From Paracyclopina nana (lineage: Eukaryota > Arthropoda > Copepoda > Cyclopoida > Cyclopettidae), in assembly GCA_019096065.1 (NCBI GenBank), contig JAGUCH010000009.1:134001-198000 (forward strand): a stretch of 64,000 nucleotides of DNA. Reading direction: 5' to 3'. Numbering within the stretch: the first letter of the stretch is position 1; each line of letters starts with the position of its first letter. A program made the position numbers and the translations under genes. The notes under the pieces were generated by a model that saw only the letters and a program-made list of their open reading frames with translations, was not told the origin of the DNA and did not search any database. Positions 56,501 through 64,000 of the stretch are shown here, piece by piece.

Positions 56501-58420
56501 TGAATGGTGAAAGTTATAAAAACATAACAATTGTATTTCACATCTCAAATTGTATTTCACATCTCAAATTGTATTTCACATATCAAATTAATTGTATTTC
56601 ACATATCAAATTGTATTTCACGTATCAAATTGTATTTCACATATCAAATTGTATTTCACATATCAAATTGTGTTTCACATCTCAAATTGTATTTCACATC
56701 TCAAACCCCTAAAATTGAATTTTACATATAACATTGTATTTTACAATTGAAATTGTATTCTATGTCTAAAAAATGGATTCTGCTTCTAAAAATGTATTAT
56801 AGACCCAACACTATATTTTACTCCTAAAATTGTAGTTACATCAAAAATTGCAGATTACATCCAAAACCGACTTTTACATCCAAAATTGTGTTTTTCATAT
56901 AAAATTGTATTTTTCATATAAAATTGTATTTTTCATATAAAATTGTATTTTTCATATAAAATTGTATTTTTCATATAAAATTGTATTTTTCATATAAAAT
57001 TGTATTTTTCATATAAAATTGTATTTTTCATATAAAATTGTATTTTTCATATAAAATTGTATTTTTCATATAAAATTGTATTTTTCATATAAAATTGTAT
57101 TTTTCATATAAAATTGTATTTTTCATATAAAATTGTATTTTTCATATAAAATTGTATTTTTCATATAAAATTGTATTTTTCATATAAAATTGTATTTTTC
57201 ATATAAAATTGTATTTTTCATATAAAATTGTATTTTTCATATAAAATTGTATTTTTCATATAAAATTGTATTTTTCATATAAAATTGTATTTTTCATATA
57301 AAATTGTATTTTTCATATAAAATTGTATTTTTCATATAAAATTGAATTTAACATTCACATCTCACTATGACTGTAAAATATAAACTATTGGAAGGCATGG
57401 ATGAACGGTACATAAGGTTTTTTGTACCAACACTATAGAGCAAAATACATGAAACTTTGCTGAATACTTCTTGATTTGTATCTTACACCTTCTTCTTCTT
57501 TTTTGGCGCTGAGCTTGCAATCCAAAAAGTGCAAAGGTGTCAATTTCCCACTTTAGCTGGGGGAGACACTCTTTAGTATCATACATATGAATAATGCCTG
57601 TAGGCTATGTAGTGAATACATTAGCATTCTTTAAGCACACGCACAGTGGGAAAGGTCTGACTTTTTCCCTTTGAAGCCAATTTTTTGCCTCAGGGGTCAT
57701 ACTAATAATATGCAGAATAGTACAAAACAGAAAAAGTCTCAAAACTTCAAATACATTTTACTAGACTTGTGTCAAATGTTGTAAGGATGTATCCATAGTA
57801 CATTGATGATTATATAAAATGTTTATAATATAGTATAAGTATTTATTTTGTAGCGTACTGCAGCCTCAATGTATGAAATTAGATGGTAATCAGTAATGAG
57901 ACTTGATTAGTTATGCACATATTTGCTATCATTTCATCCCAACAAAATTGCCATAGGCATGACAATGTTGCATTGCATCAAGATTTCCACCGAAACATGG
58001 CTGAACATTGATTGGGTCATTAAGCTAATGTCGTCAAATTGGCTTTAATCGCTGTATTTGTTTACAATACAGCCTTCTAGGGTTATTTGCTCAGCTAATC
58101 TCTCAACTTTTGTGAGTACATTCAAAATACATAATATACGTATTTTACAACTATGTTAAGCCACATGTATTATATGTATTTTTGGTGCTCTCCATTTGGT
58201 TTCACCTCAATTAAGACAAGCTGCAGGTGAAAAACAGCTTAAAAGTTTGATGGAAGGTGCAAGTTTGGCCATAAGAAAATCAATGATGATGAACTTTTCT
58301 GACATTCAAGGTGGGGAAAAAGTTCAGCTGGGGAAAAATAAAATTGGGAAAAATAAAATTGGGAAAAAGGAGGCTCAACAGTTTCTTCTTGGCATTCAAA
58401 ACATGCATCATCTCCTTTGA
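44552..58420 (+). CDS. candidate two-exon gene for a 106-residue basic protein
   Basis: Exon 1 is 44552-44678: ATG in the context gccaaaATG, MYGGMGGGGNAWMKIMGIGG, ending KFQ with donor g/gtaaga, phase 1. Exon 2 is proposed as 58227-58420: acceptor ctgcag/gt in matching phase, EKQLKSLMEGASLAIRKSMM, a KNKIG repeat, ending at a stop after QNMHHLL. The N-terminus is Gly-rich and Gln/Lys-rich; no domain is recognised. Exon 1 is the better supported. If right, the 13.5-kb intron contains minisatellites and a complete antisense Ty3/Gypsy element. Exon 1 may join other exons outside the window. Confidence 0.35.
44662..45290. repeat. 137-159-bp tandem repeat including a splice-donor copy
   Basis: Four diverged copies start at gacaagtttcagggtaag (44665), 44802, 44961 and 45116. 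Each is followed by a cttcattacatgtatttt-like string and gaaatgtatccaa. The first copy contains the 3' end and donor of exon 1 of the candidate gene at 44552. Confidence 0.75.
45290..45600. repeat. tacatttaagtattctat repeat
   Basis: Irregular copies of tacatttaagtattctataa grading from the preceding array. Confidence 0.6.
45600..47280. other. no recognised gene
   Basis: Contains an AG-rich run near 45866 and a short CA-rich run near 47106-47128. Short ORFs at 46526-46795 and 46963-47253 have no coding signature. Confidence 0.4.
47380..48230. repeat. minisatellite, 20-bp unit
   Basis: About 35 copies of TTTTGCCGAAAAGTACCAAC, with an accacc variant dominating 47950-48140. Several overlapping ORFs on both strands are repeat artefacts. 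Confidence 0.93.
48740..49190. repeat. minisatellite, 18-bp unit
   Basis: About 18 copies of GAAGTTACTAAATTCGGA and variants (gtgactcaattcgggg, gttacaaaagtcggag). The region 49190-50245 after it has no recognised feature. Confidence 0.9.
50250..50619. repeat. 19-bp satellite, left part
   Basis: Units of TTTCACATCTCAAATTGTA with catatc/catttc variants. A roughly 180-bp higher-order unit containing atatcaaattaattgtattt is repeated twice. The array resumes at 56530, so the Gypsy element split it. Confidence 0.93.
50620..50850 (-). repeat. 3' LTR of the Gypsy element
   Basis: 231 bp, tgttgtgtatttgg ... aaaacataaca on the plus strand. It is identical by eye to the copy at 56299-56529. Confidence 0.95.
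50851..50862 (-). other. polypurine tract of the Gypsy element
   Basis: On the minus strand gcttgggaggga directly precedes the 3' LTR, the expected place for plus-strand priming. Confidence 0.6.
51010..54933 (-). CDS. Gypsy pol polyprotein (PR-RT-RNaseH-IN)
   Basis: Intact 1,307-codon frame from the first ATG; the frame is open upstream to a TGA at 55030-55032. Protease active site DTGS at residues 5-8. RT has LDL at 366-368 and YLDD at 430-433. RNase H begins LYVDAS near 579-584 and has TDHKPLE at 654-660. Integrase zinc ligands are H797, H802, C832 and C835; the catalytic triad is D865, D924 and E960 with D-35-E spacing. The C-terminal tail is Pro/Ser/acid-rich and ends PGRGRPKKK, an AT-hook-like motif. 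Nothing key is missing, so this copy may still be enzymatically competent. How pol is expressed after gag is unclear, because the frames do not overlap here. Confidence 0.95.
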   Translation of the reverse strand: MLFDTGSNISLLSRMAFRRIAPQLRPQRITNAPMLRATCASGNPLRINGLYEIDCMIEGRQLKWPFYVCEGLALDGIVGIDLIHATGLFYDPISMEIRSANKIQLEARTQKKTYIPARSVATISVQLKNQDNAPIGHFEGCLQISDAAQLCKEDCLIRSNQQGIANIKVTNAGLLPIELDKGSFVGQIFSVDKIVPVHDVFLNDKNVLGRPSRQVEDYILKHANLDHLPPNLRQSYLKCLLRNSDVISTSEFDLGDCTLMKHKIDLHDHRPVHARQFQIPMSHLDEINKSIEEWLKMGIVEPCDSPWNSSIFCVPKKLPDGGTGWRPVVDYRGLNAKTEPSSYRLPLISECLDDIGSSGTRLFSQLDLRHGFHQMQLAPSSRPYTAFTIPGKGQYSYIRAPFGLTGMPLTFQRMMMCAFQGLTPSRVLIYLDDVLVKGSGHEDMLVGLEECFARLRKANLKLNLPKCSFGTESCTYLGFTLTPEGYKPNRRKLDAISNVKPPSNVKEIRQFLGLTNFFRACIPQFSRHSKELSRLTCKDSGWKGGPLPPKAMKSFEILKKMLCMEPVLAYPKPGLDFHLYVDASQGAVDADDGGLGAVLIQYQDNSPRVIGYASRGLQKHEKNYTPYLLELLACTWAIDHFAVYLTGNPFTLYTDHKPLEKLNKTHSRTLNRLQQQMLEHNFTMQYCPGAENPADYCSRNIPELLRGGETHSVAIEAMEDMAAMKKLQSTDLVVAALLSFVKQGLVPRQPELKRIIRRYGPICEVKNDLLFVKSGPLDKSVLAAPAVCHADIISAAHAAVGHKGIYKTSERIREQYFWPSLLADVEEYISSCWKCDRTKPKQSQPNVELLPHQQPKGPLERVHADLFGPLRDSDGKKYILVITDSFSKYAEFVALENKQPDTVAGAIFNRWIARFGSPAVLITDGGAEFTSKLSQSLYDLLQIDKRKTSPSHPQCNAAAEVINKHIISYLQKMLDTSSPLEWEPLLPALQLSYNCGVSKATKMSPFFLLFGVHPRTPLMDPNLVDKTYYGEDYISEIARRMKIARQVAMESNISYRDSYKQLYDAKIKPEDFREGLLVWLDRPELLKINPKIRSRWEGPYVIVSLQDTNALIQHLSTSKSRYVHLNRLRVCKSTPSKPLAQATNDLPETLPEASSSRDPAHPDTGSKGGYITIEDDDVIIMNPQDPPPAPIPFKSEEPAASIASPMTTTPPPIKQEPDSPPAEEVLIHDDVNEPTQDDEPPDLPSRSNPGSPRKLLNRFRDSFRGGRDPTSSLTRNQARAQRVLIEDQPLPARAPEYKPGRGRPKKK
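55076..56230 (-). CDS. Gypsy gag protein
   Basis: 384 residues with an acidic start (MADSEDEYFEEEYYEE), a capsid-like middle (RAWARRIDDLRAL, KAAQWYNTLKEEG, SVRDFYDRVK) and an Arg/Gly/Gln-rich stretch. One exact CX2CX4HX4C zinc knuckle lies at residues 328-341 (CWYCTKKNHIEAEC), typical of a nucleocapsid. The frame is intact and starts 69 nt inside the 5' LTR boundary. Confidence 0.9.
   Translation of the reverse strand: MADSEDEYFEEEYYEEASSQGTIQATAPPQDDNTETSAFPQQNLFTMAQRNIKAIDVPEFSGDPAVDKLQARAWARRIDDLRALANDNIPAGQPQRWTDEMTAMYAAMALKAKAAQWYNTLKEEGFAPKQWSGASGLKKEFLDHWHHEATLAEQSAIEDSLVQEASESVRDFYDRVKTGVMTLMETFIVLGEGEYATNDAAVEMCKRSAYVFACRRRFIQGLLPAIKKQVIVHDITDLKEIFKVAKRVEASLSSEKKATVPVPEVHAVEQADNAQESNPHDQPLTLGALVNLINGNGARGQDRGQVRGQARGQVRGPASGQFRANVVCWYCTKKNHIEAECFSRQADAAKGMYNPRPGSKRATEQEAKKVNEVRASYHSNPLNW
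56279..56296 (-). other. primer-binding site of the Gypsy element
   Basis: On the minus strand TGGTGGCAGCCACTTACC begins two bases after the 5' LTR. TGG pairs with a tRNA CCA end. The tRNA is not identified. Confidence 0.7.
56299..56529 (-). repeat. 5' LTR of the Gypsy element
   Basis: 231 bp, the same sequence as 50620-50850. In element orientation it starts tgttatgttttt and presumably carries the promoter. Confidence 0.95.
56530..56706. repeat. 19-bp satellite, right part
   Basis: Continuation of the 50250-50619 array (tttcacatctcaaattgta) after the Gypsy insertion. Confidence 0.92.
56885..57345. repeat. 19-bp satellite, ttcatataaaattgtattt
   Basis: About 24 near-identical copies of TTCATATAAAATTGTATTT. 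It shares the core aaattgtattt and the 19-bp period with the array at 50.25 and 56.53 kb, so the two are probably sister arrays. Confidence 0.95.
57346..58226. other. no recognised feature
   Basis: AT-rich; a short minus-strand ORF (57365-57586) lacks coding support. Confidence 0.4.
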
Positions 58421-58826
58421 TCCTCCAAGGTTTTTGGATTTGCCTGTATTTCAATAGCAGAAATACATTCGAATACATTTTCTTCACTGAACTACTTTCG
58501 TGCTAAAGGTTACTGTCACAATTAGTGAAAGCAGCTTAAAGGCCACATCAGGATGTATTTACTAGCATATTATGAACCCCTTTTTTCAATTTATGAAAGT
58601 ATCGTGGTTTAAAGCGATACATTTAATGTTCATTCATGTTTTGAAGAAAATATAGGGAAGTTGAAACTTTTTCATGTGTGGAGCAATTTTATTGGGATGA
58701 CATGAAAACAAATTTGAACTTGACAAACCATGTATCATTCAAGATTTTTTTTTATTTGGGCTGGTTACAAAAAGTACGTCAACTTTTTGTGAAAAATAAA
58801 GAGCCTTGCTTAACATTGAGACAATA

Positions 58827-59217
58827 GGTGGATCCCACAACATTAGGCAGCTAAGCTTAAGCAAAGCAAGGTAACTTTGATTGCATATTTCTCAGCAACT
58901 TCTCAGCTGATTCGAACCAAAATTGGTAGGATTCATCAGAGTTGCCTTATAATTGTTGTTGTCAAATTTAGTTGCAAATCCGAGGCTGCTATGTGGTACC
59001 CAATTTCCCTTTGCTTAACCAAGCTTTGCTTTGCTTAAAACCAATCTTTTGAATGTGACCTCGGATTTGGACTGAATTAGGCATGAACAATTATAAGGCA
59101 GCTCTGATGAATCCTACCAATTTTGGTTCGAATCAGTTGAGAGGTTGCTGAGAAATTCGCAATCAAAGTTACTTTGCTTTTGCTTAAGCTTAGCTGCCTA
59201 ATGTTGTGGGATCCACC
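58827..59217. mobile_element. TA-flanked MITE, 391 bp
   Basis: Inverted arms of about 135 bp start GGTGGATCCCACAACATTAG and diverge slightly. TA flanks both ends (58825-58826 and 59218-59219). No transposase. The ends differ from the MITE at 10780, so this is a second family of similar size. Confidence 0.75.
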
Positions 59218-59219
59218 TA

Positions 59220-60900
59220 ATGTTATCATTAGACTTTTTTCTTTCGCTAAATGGTGCATGGATAAAACAGCTCATGTTTACTATGCACAAACATAATTTT
59301 TCAGCCTCAAGTGCAACAACTACTTGTACGCTTATACATTATACATACAGTGTGCCCTTGCTCATTTTCCTTATTTATCATTTTCATTTTTTGTAAACAA
59401 AATCCTTTTTAAAAAAATGTTTTCAATATTTTATCACTGAATATCTGACTTACAACTTAACAAATACTCAGGAAAAACTTGAAAAACATATATAATCAAA
59501 GTATTTCATTCAAAATGTCAAATCATTAAAAAATTAATTCACTTCCATTATTAAAATTAATACTATAAACAACTATAAAACATCATCCTTAAACTATAAA
59601 TTTGATTAAATAATGAAATTGAAAAATATCACAGAAATCCTTAAAAAATCAAAAAAAAAACAATTTGGGAATTTTTTGGAAGGTGAAGAATTTTTTCCTG
59701 GACACTCTGTATTTTGGTACTTTAGTAGTATGTTTGTCAGTACAGAGCTCCTCCCTTCCTAGTTAGTAACAAAACAACAACAGTGTTGTTAGTAAGAAAG
59801 GATCCCATGGGTCCACTCAGCACTCAGCTTTTGTTTCAGCTGCTTTCTTGGCCTTCTTTTAAAATTAACCTGAATGCATTGAGGCAACATCCATATGCAC
59901 TCATCCTAGAGCTTAACCCAAAAAAAATCATACTCTTCTTATCTCATTAAAGTTGAAAAGGTTTCGAGCTTTCCAATTCAAAGTTTGATCCGGAAAATGT
60001 GCGCTTACATAAATTTTTATGCATTAATAAGAAAGCTTAGGTTTCATAAAAAAGCATAAAAAATATTTTACCTTCTTTTTTGTGGTGATATGTGCCGAAA
60101 ACAAAAACACATGGAAAGCTGATTTTTGAAGCTTTCCATTTTCGTCCGTTACATTGTACGTTTGCTTAAAAATGTTGTTAAAAGTAAAAAAATTGAAATA
60201 ATAGTTTATAAAAAAAAGATATTTATTATAGTAAAAGTTTTTAGTGCTTTAAAACAGGCTTTGGAATGTAACTGAAACCTAATGCCATGTTTTGGAAAGC
60301 CCGCAAATTCAGCTTTCCATGCACTTGTACTTGAAGCACATAATCCCATAAACAAGCAGCCAAAAGCAAAATTATCATTTTTTATAAGTTTTTTATTTAT
60401 TTTTTATCAAGTTTTGTAGCAATCAGTGGAAATAACGGCACTTTTTAACTGGAAAGCTCCAAGCTTGAAGTGGAGCTTTCCAATCATTTCACTTGTGTTT
60501 TTCATGAAATGAAAGGAATTTTAGCTCAATAAAAAAAGGTTTTTTCACATTAGACTCTAGCTGGAAAAAGGTGTCAATAGATATTGTAGCAATATTATTT
60601 TTATGTTTGTCTCAAGGCTTTTTGGCCAATCAAGAGAAACAAGAAGCAATGGGAAAACTTTCCATTATTGCTGTAGAAGGAAAAGGCTTTTGTTGAGGAA
60701 ATAGTGTAAGCCTTTTTTTTGGCACAACTTTTGAAAGGTCTGACTAACTTTTTCCCTTCTGAGATTCAGTGTGTTTCTTCGCAGAAGTGCTGCTATAACT
60801 TTTATGATTGTAGTGTGTGTACTATACAGGCTGTCCCACCGAAAACTGAAATATTATCAGCAATATTATGTTTTTGTATTATTAATCAATATTCTTTTTT
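59220..60900. other. no gene; three ggaaagct hairpins
   Basis: Short inverted repeats built from tggaaagct and agctttcca at about 60110-60142, 60293-60320 and 60458-60484. The remainder is AT-rich without recognised features. Confidence 0.45.
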
Positions 60901-61330
60901 GAAATATATATCATAATGTGTTTTGTAATATCCCTTATAATATATTTTGTAATATGCGTATATTATCTTTTGTAATTTTGATATTTTTTAATATTAATAT
61001 TTTTTTAATATTTATATTTTGTAATATTAATATTTTTTAATATTTATATTTTGTAATATTTATATTTTGTAATATTAATATTTTGTAATATTTATATTTT
61101 GTAATATTAATATCCTGTAATATATGTATAATATCGTTTGCACTGTTTTTTTGTATTAATATGCATAACTTGCTTTTGAATTAGCCGTCAATAATAATAT
61201 TTTTTGTAATATCCATTATTTATAAAATATATTATAATATATTTCATTATATTCAATATTCATAATATCTTTCATAATATCTCTTATAATACACATATTT
61301 CATATTTGTGTATTTTGATGGTAGCAATAT
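60900..61330. repeat. AT-rich taatattttgtaatattt repeat
   Basis: Irregular copies of ttttgtaatatttatattttg. The region 61330-61950 after it has no recognised feature. Confidence 0.7.
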
Positions 61331-61954
61331 CAGTAGATAATAATATCACCTAATAATATTGTAAAAAATAGAAAAGGCTCGATTTTCAATGTAATTATTT
61401 AAATTCATTCATGTTTCTTAATGACATGGAAAAAGCTTGAGAGTGTTTTGAGCCATCAACGTTTTCCTCTCGTTTTATCTCTTCCCTTTTTTTGTATCTT
61501 TCTGTATCTGAGATTTCTCTCAAGGGAGTTTTCTAAATGGCCCCAATTGGCTCTTTGTGAAAAATCGGGCAAAAACTGCTACGATATATTTATATACTGA
61601 GCCTAGCTTTCTTTATGGGCCCTCCTCAACAAGTAAAAAGGCCCTGATCATCTACTATTTTCTGAAATAATAATTATTCGAACCACTTCAAACTACTCTT
61701 AAAATATTCAATTGTGTATTTAACCATAATCGATTAATATTACAAATATTATTTTTAATATTCCTATATTACTAGGAATGATTGAAAATATTTTTGAAAA
61801 TATTTAAAAAAGTTTTTGACCAAAGTTTGCTAAAATAATGATTTTTTGTAATTTTTTCTTTTGATATTGTGGCATATATTTTAAAAATATTTTGAGATGT
61901 TCTTGAAACAGTCGATATTTTTGCAAAATGTTGCGCTAAAATAGCCAATTTTCG

Positions 61955-62150
61955 CCATTTCCATTTGATAAATCGAGATTTTTGGGCCGAAATTGGCTTG
62001 ACTTTTTAATTTAGGAAAATCCAATCTCACTTTCAAGCAATTTTATTATGTTTTTCTCATCAATATTCCGCTCAAATATTTTGCTTAACGCCTACTCAAA
62101 AATGTGTTTTTTTTTCATGCAGTTGACGAGGGCCTTTGTTTTTAATGGTC
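61955..62150. repeat. dispersed repeat copy (cactttcaagcaatt family)
   Basis: Contains ttgggccgaaattggcttga, then atccaatctcactttcaagc and gctcaaatattttgc, as in the 3090 and 63.06-63.73 kb copies. The stretch 62150-63050 has only short ORFs without support. Confidence 0.5.
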
Positions 62151-63054
62151 TAGTGTGTGCGAAAAATCGGGTCATGTTTACCAACTGTGTTGTGTTTTTT
62201 CCATCAATCCTGTAAAGCCATAAAGAAAATGGATCCACAAGAAAGCTCGAGTCTTTTTATCTGGGGAGGAAAAAATACCTACCAAATTGTATCACATTTT
62301 TATCGCCTTTCAATGCTCTCAACCTTTGAAGTAAAAGGAAAGTAAAGACGCAAAAGGAAAACAGTTTTACACTTTTTCTCAAAAAATGGATGTATGCTTT
62401 TTTTGACAATGCTTTGATTAGTGGCATTTTAAGGTTACAAATTGGATATATTTTATGGCAAAAAAATGGTTTTTTTTTAAAAAAAATTGTTTTAATAAAC
62501 TTTTTTTTTCAAAAAACTATTACTAGGTGTTTTTTCTGCGAATTAATGTAAAACATATTTTTTTTTAGCAAAAAATGATGACAAAATTGAAGAAGTTACT
62601 CTAAAATAGAATTTTTTTGAAAATGTGTGGGTTTTTTAAGAGTAGATATTTTCCAAAAATAATGTTGAAAAGAATAGATGTTTTTTTAAGAATGTGTATT
62701 TTTTAAATATTTCAATATATATTTTTGTTGAAAGTTAATTTTTTGCCAAAAGTAATTGCTTTGGCAAGAATTCAAGCTTTTACTAAAAATAGATGTTTTA
62801 CCAGCATCCTCAAAAAAATTAAATTACACAAAAATAACTATTGTGAAAAAAACCTACTCAAGGTGAGTGTGGAGAAAATCCAATATCCCATCTGTCAGGT
62901 GTCAGCCACATTTCCAACCACAAAAGATCCCAAGAAATATCATTTTGTTTATTTTTTATTTGTGAGAAAATTGAAAATTTTATTTTAAGAAAAGTTTTAA
63001 GTGACGTTCATCTAAGCAGAAAAATTATATGATAAGTTAGGGCTCTCCACATTT

Positions 63055-63730
63055 TCTCAATTAAAGCCCCGTTCATCTGTGCAATAATATGCGATATTTT
63101 GTCGAATATATTGTTCGAAAGTAGCTTTAGCAAGCTAATTACTTTTGATTTTTCCACATTTTTTGGTTGAATTTGGCTTTTTTATGTACTTATAGGAAAT
63201 CTGATTGCACTTTCAAGCCATTTCAAAATATTTATTGCGCTAATATTTTGGCAAAATATCAACCATCGTAAGCAGGTGAACACAGCTTTAGGCCCTGTTC
63301 ATCTGCTCCGCAAAAAGGGATATTTTGAAAGGATATTAGTTTCGCAAAATATTTACGGCCTTAATATTTTGGCAAAATATTGACCATCGTAAGCAGGTGA
63401 ACACAGCTTTAGGCCAACTTTTTCACATTTTCTGGCGCAAATTGGCTAATTTTTGTACTTATAGAAAATATCATCGCACTTTCAAGCCATTTCAAAATAT
63501 TTGCCACATTGATATTAATATTATCCATTTTACTCAATGTTAATATGTGCCGTAAAAATTAATATTCCGCCCAAATATTGGCATTTTTTCACATTTTTTT
63601 GCCAAAAGTGGCTTAAATGGAAAGTGTAAGAAAATCCAATTGACTTTCCAAGCAAATTTAGCATATTTTTCGCAATATTATTTTGGCAAAATATTGGCCT
63701 TGATAAAAGGCTGGTGAACAGGGCCTAGAA
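63055..63730. repeat. three tandem copies of the gtgaacagggcc repeat
   Basis: Boundaries at gtaagcaggtgaacacagct (63269 and 63389) and ggctggtgaacagggcc (63709). Each copy has cactttcaagccatttcaaa and aatattttggcaaaatat. Nothing is recognised in 63731-64000. Confidence 0.6.
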
Positions 63731-64000
63731 TGGTTATGTAGTCCTGTCGAGCAGAAATGATCCATATCTTTGCTGACAGGCAGCCATTTTTCAGTAAATG
63801 CCTAAAGAGAAAACAGAGAGTAGAAGTAAGGCATATTCTGCTTTACTGCATTATATCTATATAGTAGTTGATTTTCCTCTGGAAAGCATTGACAGCTCCA
63901 GTGTAGCCATATGCTTTTGGCACTCACTACAGCCTGGTCCACATAAAATGATACTTAAATGATGCCATAAATGTACTGAAATATAATGTTGGTATTTTGG

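Larger units (their letters stand above)
50620..56529 (-). mobile_element. Ty3/Gypsy LTR retrotransposon, 5,910 bp
   Basis: Two 231-bp LTRs bound gag and pol on the minus strand. The LTRs begin TG and end CA and read as identical, implying recent insertion. ATTG flanks both ends (50616-50619 and 56530-56533), a 4-bp target duplication. Domain order protease, RT, RNase H, integrase marks Ty3/Gypsy. No env is present. Confidence 0.95.

Noticed and set aside
62725..62988. ORF with possible splice signals (ctcaag/gtgagt)
   Set aside because: Low-complexity AT-rich translation with no recognisable domain or phase-compatible neighbour.

Overview
The window is nuclear DNA from an animal, most likely an arthropod. 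Its genes are split by GT-AG introns, the shortest 57-60 nt. It carries a kekkon-like LRR-Ig membrane receptor, a TTAGG-bearing satellite, a Ty3/Gypsy element, tRNA-derived SINEs and TA-flanked MITEs. The lineage cannot be fixed from sequence alone. Non-coding DNA is AT-rich and unusually full of short-unit minisatellites. Nearly every long intron or intergenic gap holds its own private array.

Layout. 1-8.3 kb (+): 3' part of an LRR-Ig transmembrane receptor, five exons with matching splice phases. 8.3-10.45 kb: SINE copies and diverged minisatellites. 10.57-14.02 kb (-): a complete mannose-1-phosphate guanylyltransferase beta (GMPPB) gene whose introns hold a MITE, a foldback element and a 145-bp satellite. 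15.26-21.22 kb (+): a four-exon gene for an 856-residue protein with a NERD-like nuclease domain and an SF1-type helicase-like domain; this is the most unusual gene here. 22.16-27.86 kb (-): a nine-exon gene for a 971-residue MBD-like, PHD, F-box, LRR protein that converges on the nuclease-helicase gene. 28.9-34.3 kb: minisatellites and a small candidate coiled-coil gene. 34.3-42.3 kb: mostly repeats, with one candidate acidic exon. 42.4-43.2 kb: five evenly spaced CTCF-like motifs beside a GC-rich candidate exon. 44.55-58.42 kb: a candidate two-exon small gene whose 13.5-kb intron contains a young Ty3/Gypsy element (50,620-56,529, minus strand) inserted in a 19-bp satellite. 58.4-64 kb: a MITE, AT-rich DNA and dispersed repeats; no gene recognised.

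The genes do not form one pathway. GMPPB makes GDP-mannose; the LRR-Ig protein is a cell-surface receptor; the MBD/PHD/F-box protein is probably a chromatin-linked ubiquitin-ligase adaptor; the NERD-helicase protein suggests nucleic-acid processing or defence. Gene models were built by hand from splice signals and phase agreement. They are strong for the four main genes and weak where stated.
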